A DNA stretch of 64,000 nucleotides, taken from the NCBI RefSeq assembly GCF_035083965.1, contig NC_089726.1, positions 8,809,501 through 8,873,500 of the forward strand, written 5' to 3'. Made by a program: the position numbers and the translations under genes. Of the stretch, positions 1 through 10,700 are shown piece by piece (the first letter of the stretch is position 1; every line of letters begins with the position of its first letter). This DNA is from Branchiostoma lanceolatum. Its lineage: Eukaryota; Chordata; Leptocardii; Amphioxiformes; Branchiostomatidae. Below the pieces are notes generated by a model. That model saw nothing but the letters and a program-made list of their open reading frames with translations, did no database searches and was not told the DNA's origin.

Positions 1-1616
1 GACTGTCGCTTAAAAAACTCAACTTTGTTATCCTTCAATGCTTGCTCGTTTTGTACAATTTTCTTTTCTCGCTGTACAAGTGGCAGCGCGCAAGCCAAAT
101 AGCAGTTACGCAAGCAACTGGGTATGATTTTGGAAGGTGCTGAGTAGGTTGCGCAACTATCGACTAATTTACTTCTTTTAGCTGACCTCTCTTAGACTTA
201 AGTGACCTAAGTCTAAGAAAGGTCAGCAAGTTTTTATTTTATTTTATTATTTTATTGGTTTTTCAAAATAATATAACAAAACACAATAAGGGAACCATCC
301 AGCAAAAACTGATCGTGTACAGATATCAAATCATAGAAAAATAGTACCAAAGGTGTAGTTATCAATACAAATTAAAGAATAATGATAACAATAATGGTAA
401 CATAAATTAACAATAATGTAAGTAAATAAGTAAATAACAAGGTCAGCAAGTTAAGTGTATTTCTGTGACTGAGAATTGGGTGTGGTCACTATCACGTTTT
501 CAGGTTTCCATATGTTTCTAGCCCCTTTTTCGCTAGAGGCTGCGACCGCTGGGCGACCAAAGGTTTGGTAGATAAAGAAGAAATATCTTACATTTTTGTG
601 TCTTTTGTTGTCTTTCTTTAAAAATCATACTTTAACATCTTACATCATATTACAATTTTGAAATCAAGAGTTATACAATTGCAATTTTGGTCTCTGTACG
701 GTTGCTCAGAAATCGCCTTCTAATTGAAGTGGGGTCATACAAGAAACTTCTACGAACATTCGATGTATTGTTCGTAAACTACGAATTATATCATACAAGA
801 ATTGATTCCCAAGAATGGAGCAAAATACGGATCTCATTTGATGCATACATCATGTATGTCAAACAACTACTGTTACATATATAAAAGAATTCTGCTCTGA
901 TATTCATACTCTGACAACACGCCGGTGATTTCTTTTGACAAATTTCTTGATGTGCGACTGTTGATCTTGGTTATCTGGATAAAAACATCTGGGTGATTCT
1001 TTGATCGCACAGCACGAGAGGAGAAAGGTAACTTGTTTATGTCGGCGAATACAGTCCAATTTTGCGGTCCTTTTGTCGAGCACGACGGCGCCAATGGGAA
1101 CAATATTACATTACAGCGCGGCGTAAATGTTGCTTGATGTAAGCAAGGAGGTCTCCCTATCAGCTTCGTGATGTAAGGTTTTGAATAGTGATCGTTACTT
1201 CTGTCTTGAACAGCATTCTAATGGTTTCAAATTGGCCAATATGAAATTAGATTCGTCCCAACAATCTAAAACAGTATCTCTGGACAGTACTTCTGATCCA
1301 AGAGATCAAAATAGATATCTATAGAGCTTTCATGACCTGAAAGTGCAAATTTCTAGAAAAGAAATACATGAATTACATTAAGCACAATAAGGTCCCCTTT
1401 CCACTAGACGGCGATCACTGAGAGACACATATTGGATCTGTGTGACCCTCGATTTCATCATTGGAATATGGTGCGATATATAAAAGTATGATTTGAAAGA
1501 CAAAAAAACACAAAACGTTCAACAAATCCGTTCTTTATCTGTGACGTTCGGTGAGCGATCTGTCAAATCTTAGGGCGCTCTGCCTCTAATGGAAAGGGGG
1601 TGATAAGCACTTTAAG
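1..1616. other. Gene-free AT-rich stretch
   Basis: I see no supportable exon here on either strand. The short open frames lack coding character, splice-site context or recognisable motifs. The region is AT-rich with scattered simple runs such as the T/A-rich block near 230-270. Confidence 0.5.
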
Positions 1617-1975
1617 AATCTGTGAAATCGAAAGACTCGAACTTTGCTGATGGAGGTTTTGCCGTTGCCATATGTACACTTGTATATCAATCAGATTTCG
1701 CTCATACAAAGTGTCTCTCATAAAGCTTTGCGTCCCGATGGCTTTGATAGCAAGAATGGAGTTGAAGTAACGACGGAAAACAAAGTTTAGTTCTAGAAAA
1801 AGAAGATTCAGATAGAATCTGCGAAATCGAAAGACTCGAACCTTACTAATGGAGGTTTTGCCGTTGCCATATGTATATCAATCAGATTTCGTCCATACAA
1901 AGTGTCTCTCATAAAGCTTTTCGTCCTGATGGCTTTGATAGCAAGTATTGAGTTAAAGTAACGACGGAAAACAAA
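1617..1975 (+). repeat. Direct duplication, about 170 bp unit, two copies
   Basis: Two copies (about 1617-1790 and 1816-1975) share long near-identical blocks, including GAAATCGAAAGACTCGAAC, a GATGGAGGTTTTGCCGTTGC block and CAAAGTGTCTCTCATAAAGC. The offset is about 197 bases. No coding content is evident. Confidence 0.75.
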
Positions 1976-2061
1976 CTGATTTTTCAGGAAAGGTAGTCAA
2001 GACATCATGAGGAGTAGGTCCTATACAGTCAAATATGTACTAGCGACCACCTCTACAACAG

Positions 2062-2282
2062 GACCACTGGACTGACGGTAGCGCGTGACCCTGCCTCTGG
2101 AACTAGAAGCCGTGAGTGCAATCCCGGCTGTGTCGCTCACTAGACATGTACGCTACCGGAAAGGGTTGTGGTCCTTAGGGCGAGACGTTAAAAAAGCCGC
2201 GGTCCACTGTTCATTGTGCTTGTCGAAAAGAGCGGAGGAATTTCCCCGGTACAATGAACCTGTAAAAACTGTCTGTACATAG
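2062..2282 (+). mobile_element. SINE-like copy (tRNA-like head plus core)
   Basis: The left part has pol III-like boxes (GGTAGCGCGTGACCC, then GTGCAATCCC about 40 bases on). It is followed by a GACGTTAAAAAAGCCGCGGT block and a GTCGAAAAGAGCGG block like those in other SINE-like copies in this window. No tail or target duplication was identified. The call is by pattern only. Confidence 0.4.
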
Positions 2283-2463
2283 CGTCTGTCTTCTCTGTCA
2301 CGACCAGTGGAAGACTAGCTCTTCAGTGAGCTAAACTGGATCGATATCACTGTCACTCCCACCAGGCTACCCACTGTTTGGTGGTCCTTTCCTTTTGGCC
2401 CAGGTATCAAGAACCCTGTCAACGGTGACTACTTTCTTCAAGCTCTTTAGGTGATCACTAGGT

Positions 2464-2578
2464 TTAACTGTATTTGCTTAGACATCACTTACAAAAAGAA
2501 AGAAACTAGTGGAGTGCAAACAGATTTAACTGCATTTGCTTAGATATCACTTACAATAGGAAAGAAACTAACGAAGTG
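2464..2578 (+). repeat. Tandem duplication, 61-bp period
   Basis: A block starting TTTAACTGTATTTGCTTAGA at 2464 recurs at 2525 with few differences. Each copy carries CACTTAC, which on the minus strand reads as a GTAAGTG donor-like site. The array lies directly 3' of the candidate secreted-peptide exon. Confidence 0.75.
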
Positions 2579-2584
2579 ACTTAC

Positions 2585-2947
2585 GCGATGGCCTCTGAGC
2601 CCGAGGCCGTGTAGGACGAACGGTTTGTGGGCGGCCGCAGAACCGGCGGGACGCCCCGCATGTAGGGCGGATGAAGTCTCCCCTACCGCCGCCACCCACC
2701 TCTGCCAGTCCTCCCTCTTCATCGTCACCGGGCCCCCGCTCGTCTCCGCCTCGGACAGGCCCCCGCGACCGTACCGACTGAAGGGGACCCGGTTGTAAGC
2801 TCGGCCTTTCCCGGTGGGAGTCAGCCCCTTCCCGCGAGCTCGGCTTCTCACCGCGACGGCAGCGAGGGACTTGGAGGCGAACGCTTCGGTATCAAGCAAC
2901 ACCCAGGCCACGAGAATGACTAGGAAAGCCTTCCATACAATACCCAT
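2585..2947 (-). CDS. Candidate secreted peptide precursor exon
   Basis: A 135-codon minus-strand frame starts at the ATG at 2947. It opens with a good signal peptide: Met-Gly, then a hydrophobic run (AFLVILVAWVLL) and a small-residue AFA-S cleavage-like site near residues 23-25. A basic segment follows (RSRARGK, residues 34-40), then residues 41-63, which end in YNRVPFSRYGRGG. The Gly-Arg after Tyr is a classic amidation and cleavage signal, giving a possible peptide ending PFSRY-amide. The spacing Tyr-Asn-x-x-Pro-Phe...Arg-Tyr-Gly recalls kisspeptin cores but is shorter, so that link is speculation. The open frame runs to 2540, but a good donor (CATCGC then GTAAGT) suggests the exon ends at 2585 and coding continues further left. 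A possible acceptor (CTTCAG) lies just upstream of the start. This exon is GC-rich against AT-rich surroundings. It is not recognised with certainty. Confidence 0.45.
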
Positions 2948-2959
2948 GCTTTCACCTCT

Positions 2960-5637
2960 GAAGTACGGAAAGAAAGAGTATCTCTGTGATTGGAGAAATT
3001 TTGCTAAAAGCACCTTTAGTTACGTCGCGACAGTAAAAACTGAGCCTAGTCCGCAAAGGGCATTGACTAAAAAGACGGCTGAATTGAAGCGAAGAGTATC
3101 ATGGGAAGATGCCACGGCGGATGAGTTTCATAATCAATTTTGTGATTCTCATAGCTGTCGACGAACGGAAATGACATTTCAAAGCTTCGTCATACTACAT
3201 GAGAAAGAAAATACTTGAAAGAACACGTGATATTCTTACGTTTCACAAACGATAGCTGCAGCTAAAATGCCGTATGACAAACTTCTCTGATTACTTTTGC
3301 GTACAAAAAATTGATACATGTATCTTTAGGTTTGATAACATGACGTTCAAATCTTTCCCGACCATAATGTGTATAGGTGGCGTCCATATACGTGACATCA
3401 TAATCAACCATCAGAACATTATCCAAGTTCTGGAGGAGGAACAAAGATGTCTCAAGAGGTTGGTCAAGAAATGAGGAGTAGAGAGGTTTGCGAGCTGCCT
3501 AGGTATTACTTACCGCTGTTGCCAACTCTTATATATATAGAGTGACGTTCAAAGAGTCTGTAAAAAATATCGTTTTTATACATAGACAGATAACGAAATT
3601 TACTTCCGACTCTACCGGTATACCAGAGAGGCGTATCATCTGTGACGTCATGAGTGACGTATTTCCTAACAGCATTTTGTTTGCAGACCCCGCCGGAGAT
3701 GTCGTTCTAGTTACTGAAACGTCATGGTTTAACGAACAGAAGAATAGTCTAAATGATGTCGTACGTAGTTGCTAAATAACGTCATGGTTTAACGAACAGA
3801 AGAATAGTCTGAATGATGCCGTACGTAGTTGCTAAATAACGTCATGGTTTAACGAACAGAAGAATAGTCTGAATGATGTCGTACGTAGTTGCTAGATAAC
3901 GTCATGGTTCAACCGAATAAAACGACAATCTGGATGGACATCCCTCCCACATATACATGTATCGTAGGATGGGGCGGTGCTCATCTTCATATCTACAACC
4001 CTTGGGCAACACAGTTGTACAAGTACTACAACAGGGGGCTTTTCTACTCGACCTCGAAAAGCTTTTCTACTAAAATCATCAAACCCACGTAGAGTATACG
4101 TGGGGCTTTCTGTTTTCCACTGCTTCCAAAAAAAGAAGTCAAATCCCGCATCACAATTGAAGACACAGAACCTCAGTATAGACTAGCAACGTGGTTCAGT
4201 CCTCATTGTCTGTCTCACGTGTACATTCACTCTCTTTATATGTCGATGAAGATTAGACATCTAGGTGATAATATACGCCAAATAGCAGTTGAAGCAGTTG
4301 CATGATTTTGGAAACGGTCAGACGTTTCAAGTAGCAGCCACTACTTTTCGTCAGTGACAGAAGGTTCTCAAATTTGGTACTCTTTCTATACGTGTACACT
4401 ATCATTAATTTCATACTTGTACACTATCATTAATTGTTGTTCACTTGCGATACGGGCTCGAATTTGCAAATAGATTTTCATTCGTCTGGTGCATTTCCGT
4501 TCAGCTTCCGGAGCCGGCGAAACGGGTCCTCACGTGTTTCGGGCTGTGCGTGAATACTTCGCACTGATCTTAATCTAATCTTCATACATTAAACCAATGA
4601 CAAATTGGAGCGCCACGTGAGAGGATGCGCAGAATGAGATCTAATCACGATTCCTTCTTTTCTACAAACTAGATCTTTATTTTAGGCAACGGACAGCTAA
4701 ATCGGCGCGACTCAGTGTACATGTATCTCATCCCCAAGCATGCAGTTACAAAACGAATCATGATCATCAACTAATAATGTCAATTCGTTCTGGAAGAAAA
4801 TTGTGTAGAATTGTAACTTAGAGACCATCATAACATCAAACAGACGAACAAGTCGGAAGGAATTGTGAGGAAACAAACTCAAGCTAGATTAGCCGATGGA
4901 CTGAAAACAAGCAGAGCTTGGCCCAAACTTAGCTACAGGTTTCTTCAGTGTCATTGTGACATTGACAAAAAGTTGTTACCACGATGCTACCAACCTTCAA
5001 CGACGTATTATTTAGGCTCCTTAGTTTATAGCTCATTCGGAAAGAGGCACACCGCTTTCCGCATGCATCTCCTAGCTCCAGCGATGAAGCATATTAGCAT
5101 ATCTAAACTTACATTTTCACTTCTTTGTTGGATTTCATGCACGCAGATCATTTTTAAGGCCAACTATCATCTTTTGTGTAATATGCAACAACTTGTGCAG
5201 CCTGCCGCATATAGAAAATGTATTTCAAGTTTCCGCCATGCACGCGAAAACATCACGCGAGTGAGGATAGTTCAATTATATGAGATCTCTTTCATGGTAC
5301 TCAAATTGTGGTTGTCATGGCGCAAAGGGCCGGATCTCGTGACATGTTTGTCACATCAAGGAGGTAATCCAATTATGCCATAGCCACAGGATTAAGCCCG
5401 GTATACACACTCTTGTATTACACTGTATATCGAAATTATAGTGCAAAATGGTAGGATAGACTGCTGCTGTAACATACTCTCCAGAATTTGGGTACTAATC
5501 AAACCGTTTTCGCGATGAGTTACAGCTTTGATTATCACTTATTTAAAAAACAAAAACGTCGCCCTATTTTTCTCACAGTTTATGATCGCACTACAGCGAA
5601 GTTACTTTGTGATATATGTATTTCGCTCAGTGCAAGT
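2960..5637. other. Gene-free stretch with a small tandem repeat
   Basis: Apart from the 60-bp array at 3719-3940, no exon or RNA gene is supported here. The longest frame (4865-5383, plus strand, 172 codons) has no start-context, domain or splice evidence and looks like chance. Confidence 0.5.
3719..3940 (+). repeat. 60-bp tandem repeat, 3 full copies plus a partial
   Basis: The unit GTCATGGTTTAACGAACAGA followed by AGAATAGTC...GTACGTAGTTGCTAAATAAC repeats at 3719, 3779 and 3839 with only a few substitutions. A degraded partial copy starts at 3899. The 60-base period would keep frame, but each unit contains stops. Confidence 0.9.
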
Positions 5638-5912
5638 GTTCAGCTCTTGTAGTGTCTAGTAGGGTAGCAAGTTTCCTTGCTATTTCAGTATTAAACATTT
5701 TTTTTTTTTTTTACAGGGAGGGCCCTTCCCCTTTAACGTGCTCGAGGCACCTCCTAGAACACGGGTACGCCCACGGCCATTCCGAAAGACGGGTACAGCC
5801 CCCACCAAGATAATCTTCCCAGGGTGTAACCGGGGTCTCCCATTTACCAACTAATTGGAACAGGAGCTCAACTATCAACCATGAGGCTGCTACCAGTTGA
5901 GCTACGGGAACA
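5638..5912 (-). mobile_element. tRNA-derived SINE-like copy
   Basis: Read on the minus strand from 5912, the head GTAGCTCAACTGGTAGCAGC matches a tRNA A-box region, and a B-box-like GGTTACACCC lies downstream. The body contains GGTGCCTCGAGCACGTTAAA and ends with a short A-run (5698-5713 as T on the plus strand) and a tail shared with the copy at 6760-7004. The two copies point in opposite directions. It is not a functional tRNA because the anticodon arm cannot be folded cleanly. Confidence 0.6.
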
Positions 5913-6227
5913 TTCCTCGGACCATTTATAGGAAACTTAACAGACGGTGATGATTGGTGTCACCTTCCATGTGCATTACTGCTTACTTCATCCTTTACAA
6001 TATGTGCATTTTGACTGGTACAATTAAGTTCAATGTACCTTTAAGTAATATTCTGTGATCAAAACCTGACAAAGTAACAACCGCAACGGTACAGTTTTTG
6101 GCCATCGACTTTATGTCTAATGCATACTGCGTGTTCTCATTATACTTTGATGCTTCAAAAGGTTAGCGGCCTCCGGTGAGTGAGTGTGATGTGCTCTTGC
6201 GAAAGGTACTGAATTTCCTGATTCCAC

Positions 6228-6400
6228 TTAAGTGAAAAGGAGTACCTGGGTTCGGTTAAAGGACGTTCTCTCGGACGGGACGTTAAGCCGGAGGTCGCAT
6301 GTTTGAAAAGAGCCACACCTCAACCCGTCAGAGAACCCACCGCACTTATGGGAAAGAGTAGGGGCCCATCTCGGTGCAAGTGAATCCACCTTAGTCTCTA
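6228..6400 (+). repeat. SINE-core-like repeat
   Basis: This contains GACGTTAAGCCGGAGGTCGC, GAGCCACACCTC, GAACCCACCGCACTTAT and AAAGAGTAGGGG. The same ordered blocks occur at 54590-54800, so this is a dispersed repeat, probably the conserved core of a SINE family. The boundaries are approximate. Confidence 0.5.
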
Positions 6401-6759
6401 CCAGACTAATTACACCGGCTATAGGGAGAAGATTTGCCAGGGTTTCATTTGGCAATTGCAGGCTCCTACATGGGCGAAATGTAATCTTCACCGCGGACGG
6501 AATCTACTGGCTAATTATCCCTTTTTCTGCCAAATCCCACGATCCATACGCCCGTAGGATAGGAGGACCTGGTGGAGGCCAGATCAACCTTATCCTTATA
6601 GAATCTGATCAAGAAAAATATCAAGTGCACTAGGCCGGCATGATCCCTTTGGTCCGTCAAGTGGGGTCCAAGTGGCTGCACATGAAATTGCATGTGAATG
6701 AGAGAGTCACTTGAATCTTCACCCTGAATTTGTGTTATTACAATTAGTAAGGAATAACC

Positions 6760-7004
6760 CTGTGGCTTAACTAGTAGCAGCTTCACAGTTGAGCTTCTCG
6801 TTTGAATCATTTGGTAGATGGAAGACCCCGATTCCCGATTCACTGAAGAGACTTACAATGAGGGTCCCGTGTTCGAGGAGGTGCCTCGAGAACGTTAAAG
6901 GGGAAGGGCTAGCAACCCCTCCCTGTATAGATATACCCTGCTACTGAAACAGCAACGAAACTTGCTGCCCTATTTGCCAATAAACACTACAAGGGTCTGA
7001 ACGA
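6760..7004 (+). mobile_element. tRNA-derived SINE-like copy, second copy
   Basis: This is the same family as 5638-5912 but on the plus strand. It shares the GGCTTAACTAGTAGCAGC head, GGAAGACCCCG, GAGGTGCCTCGAGAACGTTA, GGGGAAGGGCTAGC and the 3' block ending in CACTACAAGGGTCTGAACG. It is more diverged in the head than the other copy. Confidence 0.55.
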
Positions 7005-7369
7005 ATTACAACAACTTGTCCCATTGCATCAACATTTAATAAATTTGTAATGATCATCCCCGTAAAAGTCGATTGTACCTGGGACCTCCTCCCCCCCTAC
7101 TTTGCCCCTAGCGGGGTTATTTGGGGGTATTCGAAGTTGAAGTACTGTAGGTGTTTTTCAATCCTATACCGAGCTAAAGATATACACAGTTAGAGTGATG
7201 ACGCCATGGAAGACAGTGTGCATTGACGAAGTTTTGAGTGAAGGGAGATTTTATTTCCTCGTGACGTTGGTGCACTGGAAAGCATCGTGTTTTAGATATA
7301 GCATCAAATTACCTTTTATTGGATCAAATGTAGCCACAAAGAAAACGATGTCCGAAATCAAATCAGACT

Positions 7370-7706
7370 GGCCCCAGGAATTACCGGATCAATGATTTGG
7401 CTACAGGCTTATTCGGAAAAGCTTTCCTTTTCTTGTCTAGTCTTCCTCCTCATTTGATTAGTTATACCCCAATTAAAAAGGAATATGATACTTCTGGTGG
7501 GTGTCACTAACTATGTTTTTCCTGCGGTCAACGACTGCTTGGAGCGATCAACATAACCAAGAAAGTTGAAAAACTGGCCCAAGGAATTACTGTCTGGATC
7601 AATGATTTAGCTAAAGGCCTATTCGGATATGACGTCTGTGGCGGGTGTTACTAACTATGTTTTTCCTGCAGTTGAATACTGATCAACATAATCAAGAAAG
7701 TTGAAA
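7370..7706 (+). repeat. Tandem duplication over the MEST copy A stop codon
   Basis: A block containing GGAATTAC..GGATCAATGATTT..CTATTCGG, then GGGTGTYACTAACTATGTTT and CAACATAAYCAAGAAAGTTG, occurs twice at an offset of about 144 bases. The right copy contains the true end of MEST copy A (stop at 7655-7657). The left copy carries a degenerate copy of the last 20 or so codons and a stop at 7511-7513. Confidence 0.7.
7511..7575 (-). pseudogene. Duplicated C-terminal fragment of MEST copy A
   Basis: Read on the minus strand, the fragment encodes a peptide ending YVDRSKQSLTAGKT followed by TAG. This resembles the true end YVDQYSTAGKT of MEST copy A about 144 bases away. The fragment has no acceptor-linked upstream exon of its own, so it is probably a by-product of the local tandem duplication. 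An alternative last-exon ending cannot be excluded. Confidence 0.5.
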
Positions 7707-10700
7707 AGGGCAGTAAGAACAGACTCAGGATCCTCCACATGGGGATAGTGGCCAATTTTGTTGTTGAGAACAGTGTCCGTTGCTCGGGGAAACAGCTCCC
7801 TGAAAATAGATAGGAGATGACATTTAAGCGGGTATCTTATTGGACCAGTATGTTGGCGAATCAATCGCAACTGAGTGATATAACCGTATATGATATAACC
7901 TCATGTGATATAACCGTATATGATATAACCTCATGTGATATAACTTAATGAGATAGAAGCATTTATCTTCTACCTAGAGAATGTATAAAGAGTCCGAACA
8001 TTTTTGCTTGAATGCATATATATATTATGGGGGGGGGGGGGGAAAACAAATTTGGCCTGATTTTATTTGTTGCACTGAATATCATCCATATTTGTCTCCA
8101 CCAGACAATAACAAACTGAATGTAACATGTCTTATTCTGTATATGGTAGGCCCTCAGCTTTTACAAGTTGTAAGGCAACCCATATCTATTTTGACATGAA
8201 ATAGATAATGATTAAGTGGTGCATGGTATGATACCACTTGTCTATCTGGTGGCAACTAAGTTGGCGAATAGTAGTGGGCAACCTCAAGCCAACTGTACAC
8301 CCTCGCGCCACATCTTCAGAAAAGACGCTGTACCCTGTAGCTGGTGTGGGCTCTAATAAAGTAAGGAACTATGCAGCTACAGTGTCTTTTCTGAATATGT
8401 GGCATTAGGTTTACGGTTGGCTTGAGGTTGTCCACGACTATATGTCCAGTGGCAACTAAGTTGTTTCAAGACATAAGTTTTTGTTCTGACCTGTACCTGT
8501 CCAGAAGGACAGGTGTGTTGACTGGGTCGGCTGGACCGTAGATCAGGTGCACTGGAAGGAAATACATGTAATGTATTCTTAAGACTCTGTTCATGCCAGG
8601 ATTTGCAAATTGGGATTTACCCAGGCATGTTGTCCTTTGTTGATAGCGATTCTTGAATCCTGGTATGAACGATCCAAATCCGGGATTGATTAATCCTAAT
8701 CCGGGAAGAAGCTGGGATTACATTCACTGGATGAAATGGCAGTAGCGGCACAAGACCGCAGCCTTTGGAGGAGAAGTATCCGAAGCCAAGCTGACCTATG
8801 CAACAAAGTTGCGGGAGGATCTAAGGTCTAAGTTAAGATAATCCGCCAAACCCACCCCAGAAGGTCTGGCCACACTAACATAATCCCTTGGTTCTCAGAC
8901 AAATAAGCAAGAGGAGTCATCATGAAAACAGTTGGTTGGGAGGAAAACTGGCATCTGACTCTGTTCACCCCCTGAAACTGTGCGTGCCAAGGTACAGACT
9001 CCCCGAAATACTTTTGTATCAGCAGGACTAGAGAGAAAATGTTATCATTAACATGTACTGGACAAGTGGCAAAGGTAATTTATAATATCGGCATGTATCA
9101 CAAAGCAGCAATGGGTACTCTTTTGCCAGATTGGTGTCACTTGATGCAACGAAAAAGGGTGAACTAGCGTAAATTTCAAAATCAGGCAAGCTCCCGTCCC
9201 ATAGCTTCAGCCTTCATTGAATCAAATAGAAAAATACAAATAATAATCTTCAATTTTCCTGATTTCAACAACTCAAAGCTTTACTACATTTTAGTGATTA
9301 ACATAACATCTATATTAATTCCATCACGGTACATAATTCCGCCACCCTGAAAAGATAAGTCCAAACAGATCTCCAACCCAACGTCCCCCAGCACTATAAT
9401 GCACTCCTGTACATCTAAACTGTGCATACCCGAGGGATGCTGCACTAGAGATCTCTCAAACCCACTGTTTTTCAAAGTGGTGGATTTATGTTAATGATGG
9501 TTTAATAGTACTGTATGGATATACATGTAGGTGTGCTGTATACAAATACTGCGTATCACTAGGTAGTACTCACCTGGTACTGTGGACTGTTGAACAGCCT
9601 CCACCCACCTCTCTCTGTGTGCAACTCTCTCATTCTGGTACTGACTAATACTTGGGAGGGAATATATAAAACACTTCAGAACATGATACAGTACAACCTG
9701 TACAAGTAACCATAAAGATCACATGGCAATCCCTCCGATAATTTTTCCTATTGACACACTGAGCATTAAGAATCCTGTCGACAGTGACCACATAGACTAG
9801 ACTCTATTTGTCCCCTGAGTGGTCTTCTTGGTCATTTTTGACAGTATTGTATCAATAAGGAACAAGATGTTAAGAAACCTGGAATCTATTGCCCAGGCCA
9901 GGTTTTTCTCGAGTCTTAGATTTATTCCATTATCTGAGCAATTCACCAATGCTAGGGTGATCTCCTGACATCATTTCATACATTTCTAATCTTTTCTTTT
10001 TAAATCAGACATGCCAGTTTTGTCTGTCAAGATGTGGTAATGGCCATTATTTTTTTGTCCATTGATAGCAAAGAATGAAATGACAGATGCTGGAGAGCTA
10101 CATTCTCCCATGCAGAGTCGTGTCCCAGCTTTACATATATATTAGGCCGGTTCTGACTCTGCCAAGCCAGTCGGACTTAGTGGCTTTTGGGGGCTTGGCC
10201 ACTGAGCAGCTGCCTAAAAATGGACTTTAGGTAACAAAAAGGCTCATTAATATTCATAACCAAGAGGAACAGCACATAACGTTGGACGGTACATGTACTT
10301 CCTTCACACCCTTCTAAATTTGTGACGAGGAAGTCCAACCCTTACCTTCCCAATGCCAGATGACCGTCGTTCCATCTCAGTAGTGTCCGCATGTCGTCAA
10401 ACTCAGCGGGGGAGGGTTTGGTGTCGGGGCCGTAAACTTTGCTGATGCTAACGTCAACAAGAATGAGACAAAAAAAATCACTGTAGCAAGGTGGCATACA
10501 GCAACATTCAGCCTGAATAAATCAATGTAGCAAGGTGGTACACTGATTTAAGTTTGTTGTACTTGTAGAGAGAAAATTTCACGGTGGTTTAGAGTCTGCG
10601 GTTGAAACAATAGAAGCACCTTCAGTCACACAATGAAACGACTTTACGCGGTGGTTCTAAGTTCCTGGAAACTGTGAAAACCACTAACATAGAACCACCG

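Noticed and set aside
4865..5383. 172-codon plus-strand frame
   Set aside because: No recognisable domain, start context or splice signals, and its codon pattern looks random. It is probably a chance frame.
5700..5912. Possible tRNA gene on the minus strand
   Set aside because: A- and B-box-like sequences are present, but the rest does not fold into a cloverleaf and a second diverged copy with the same tail exists, which indicates a SINE.
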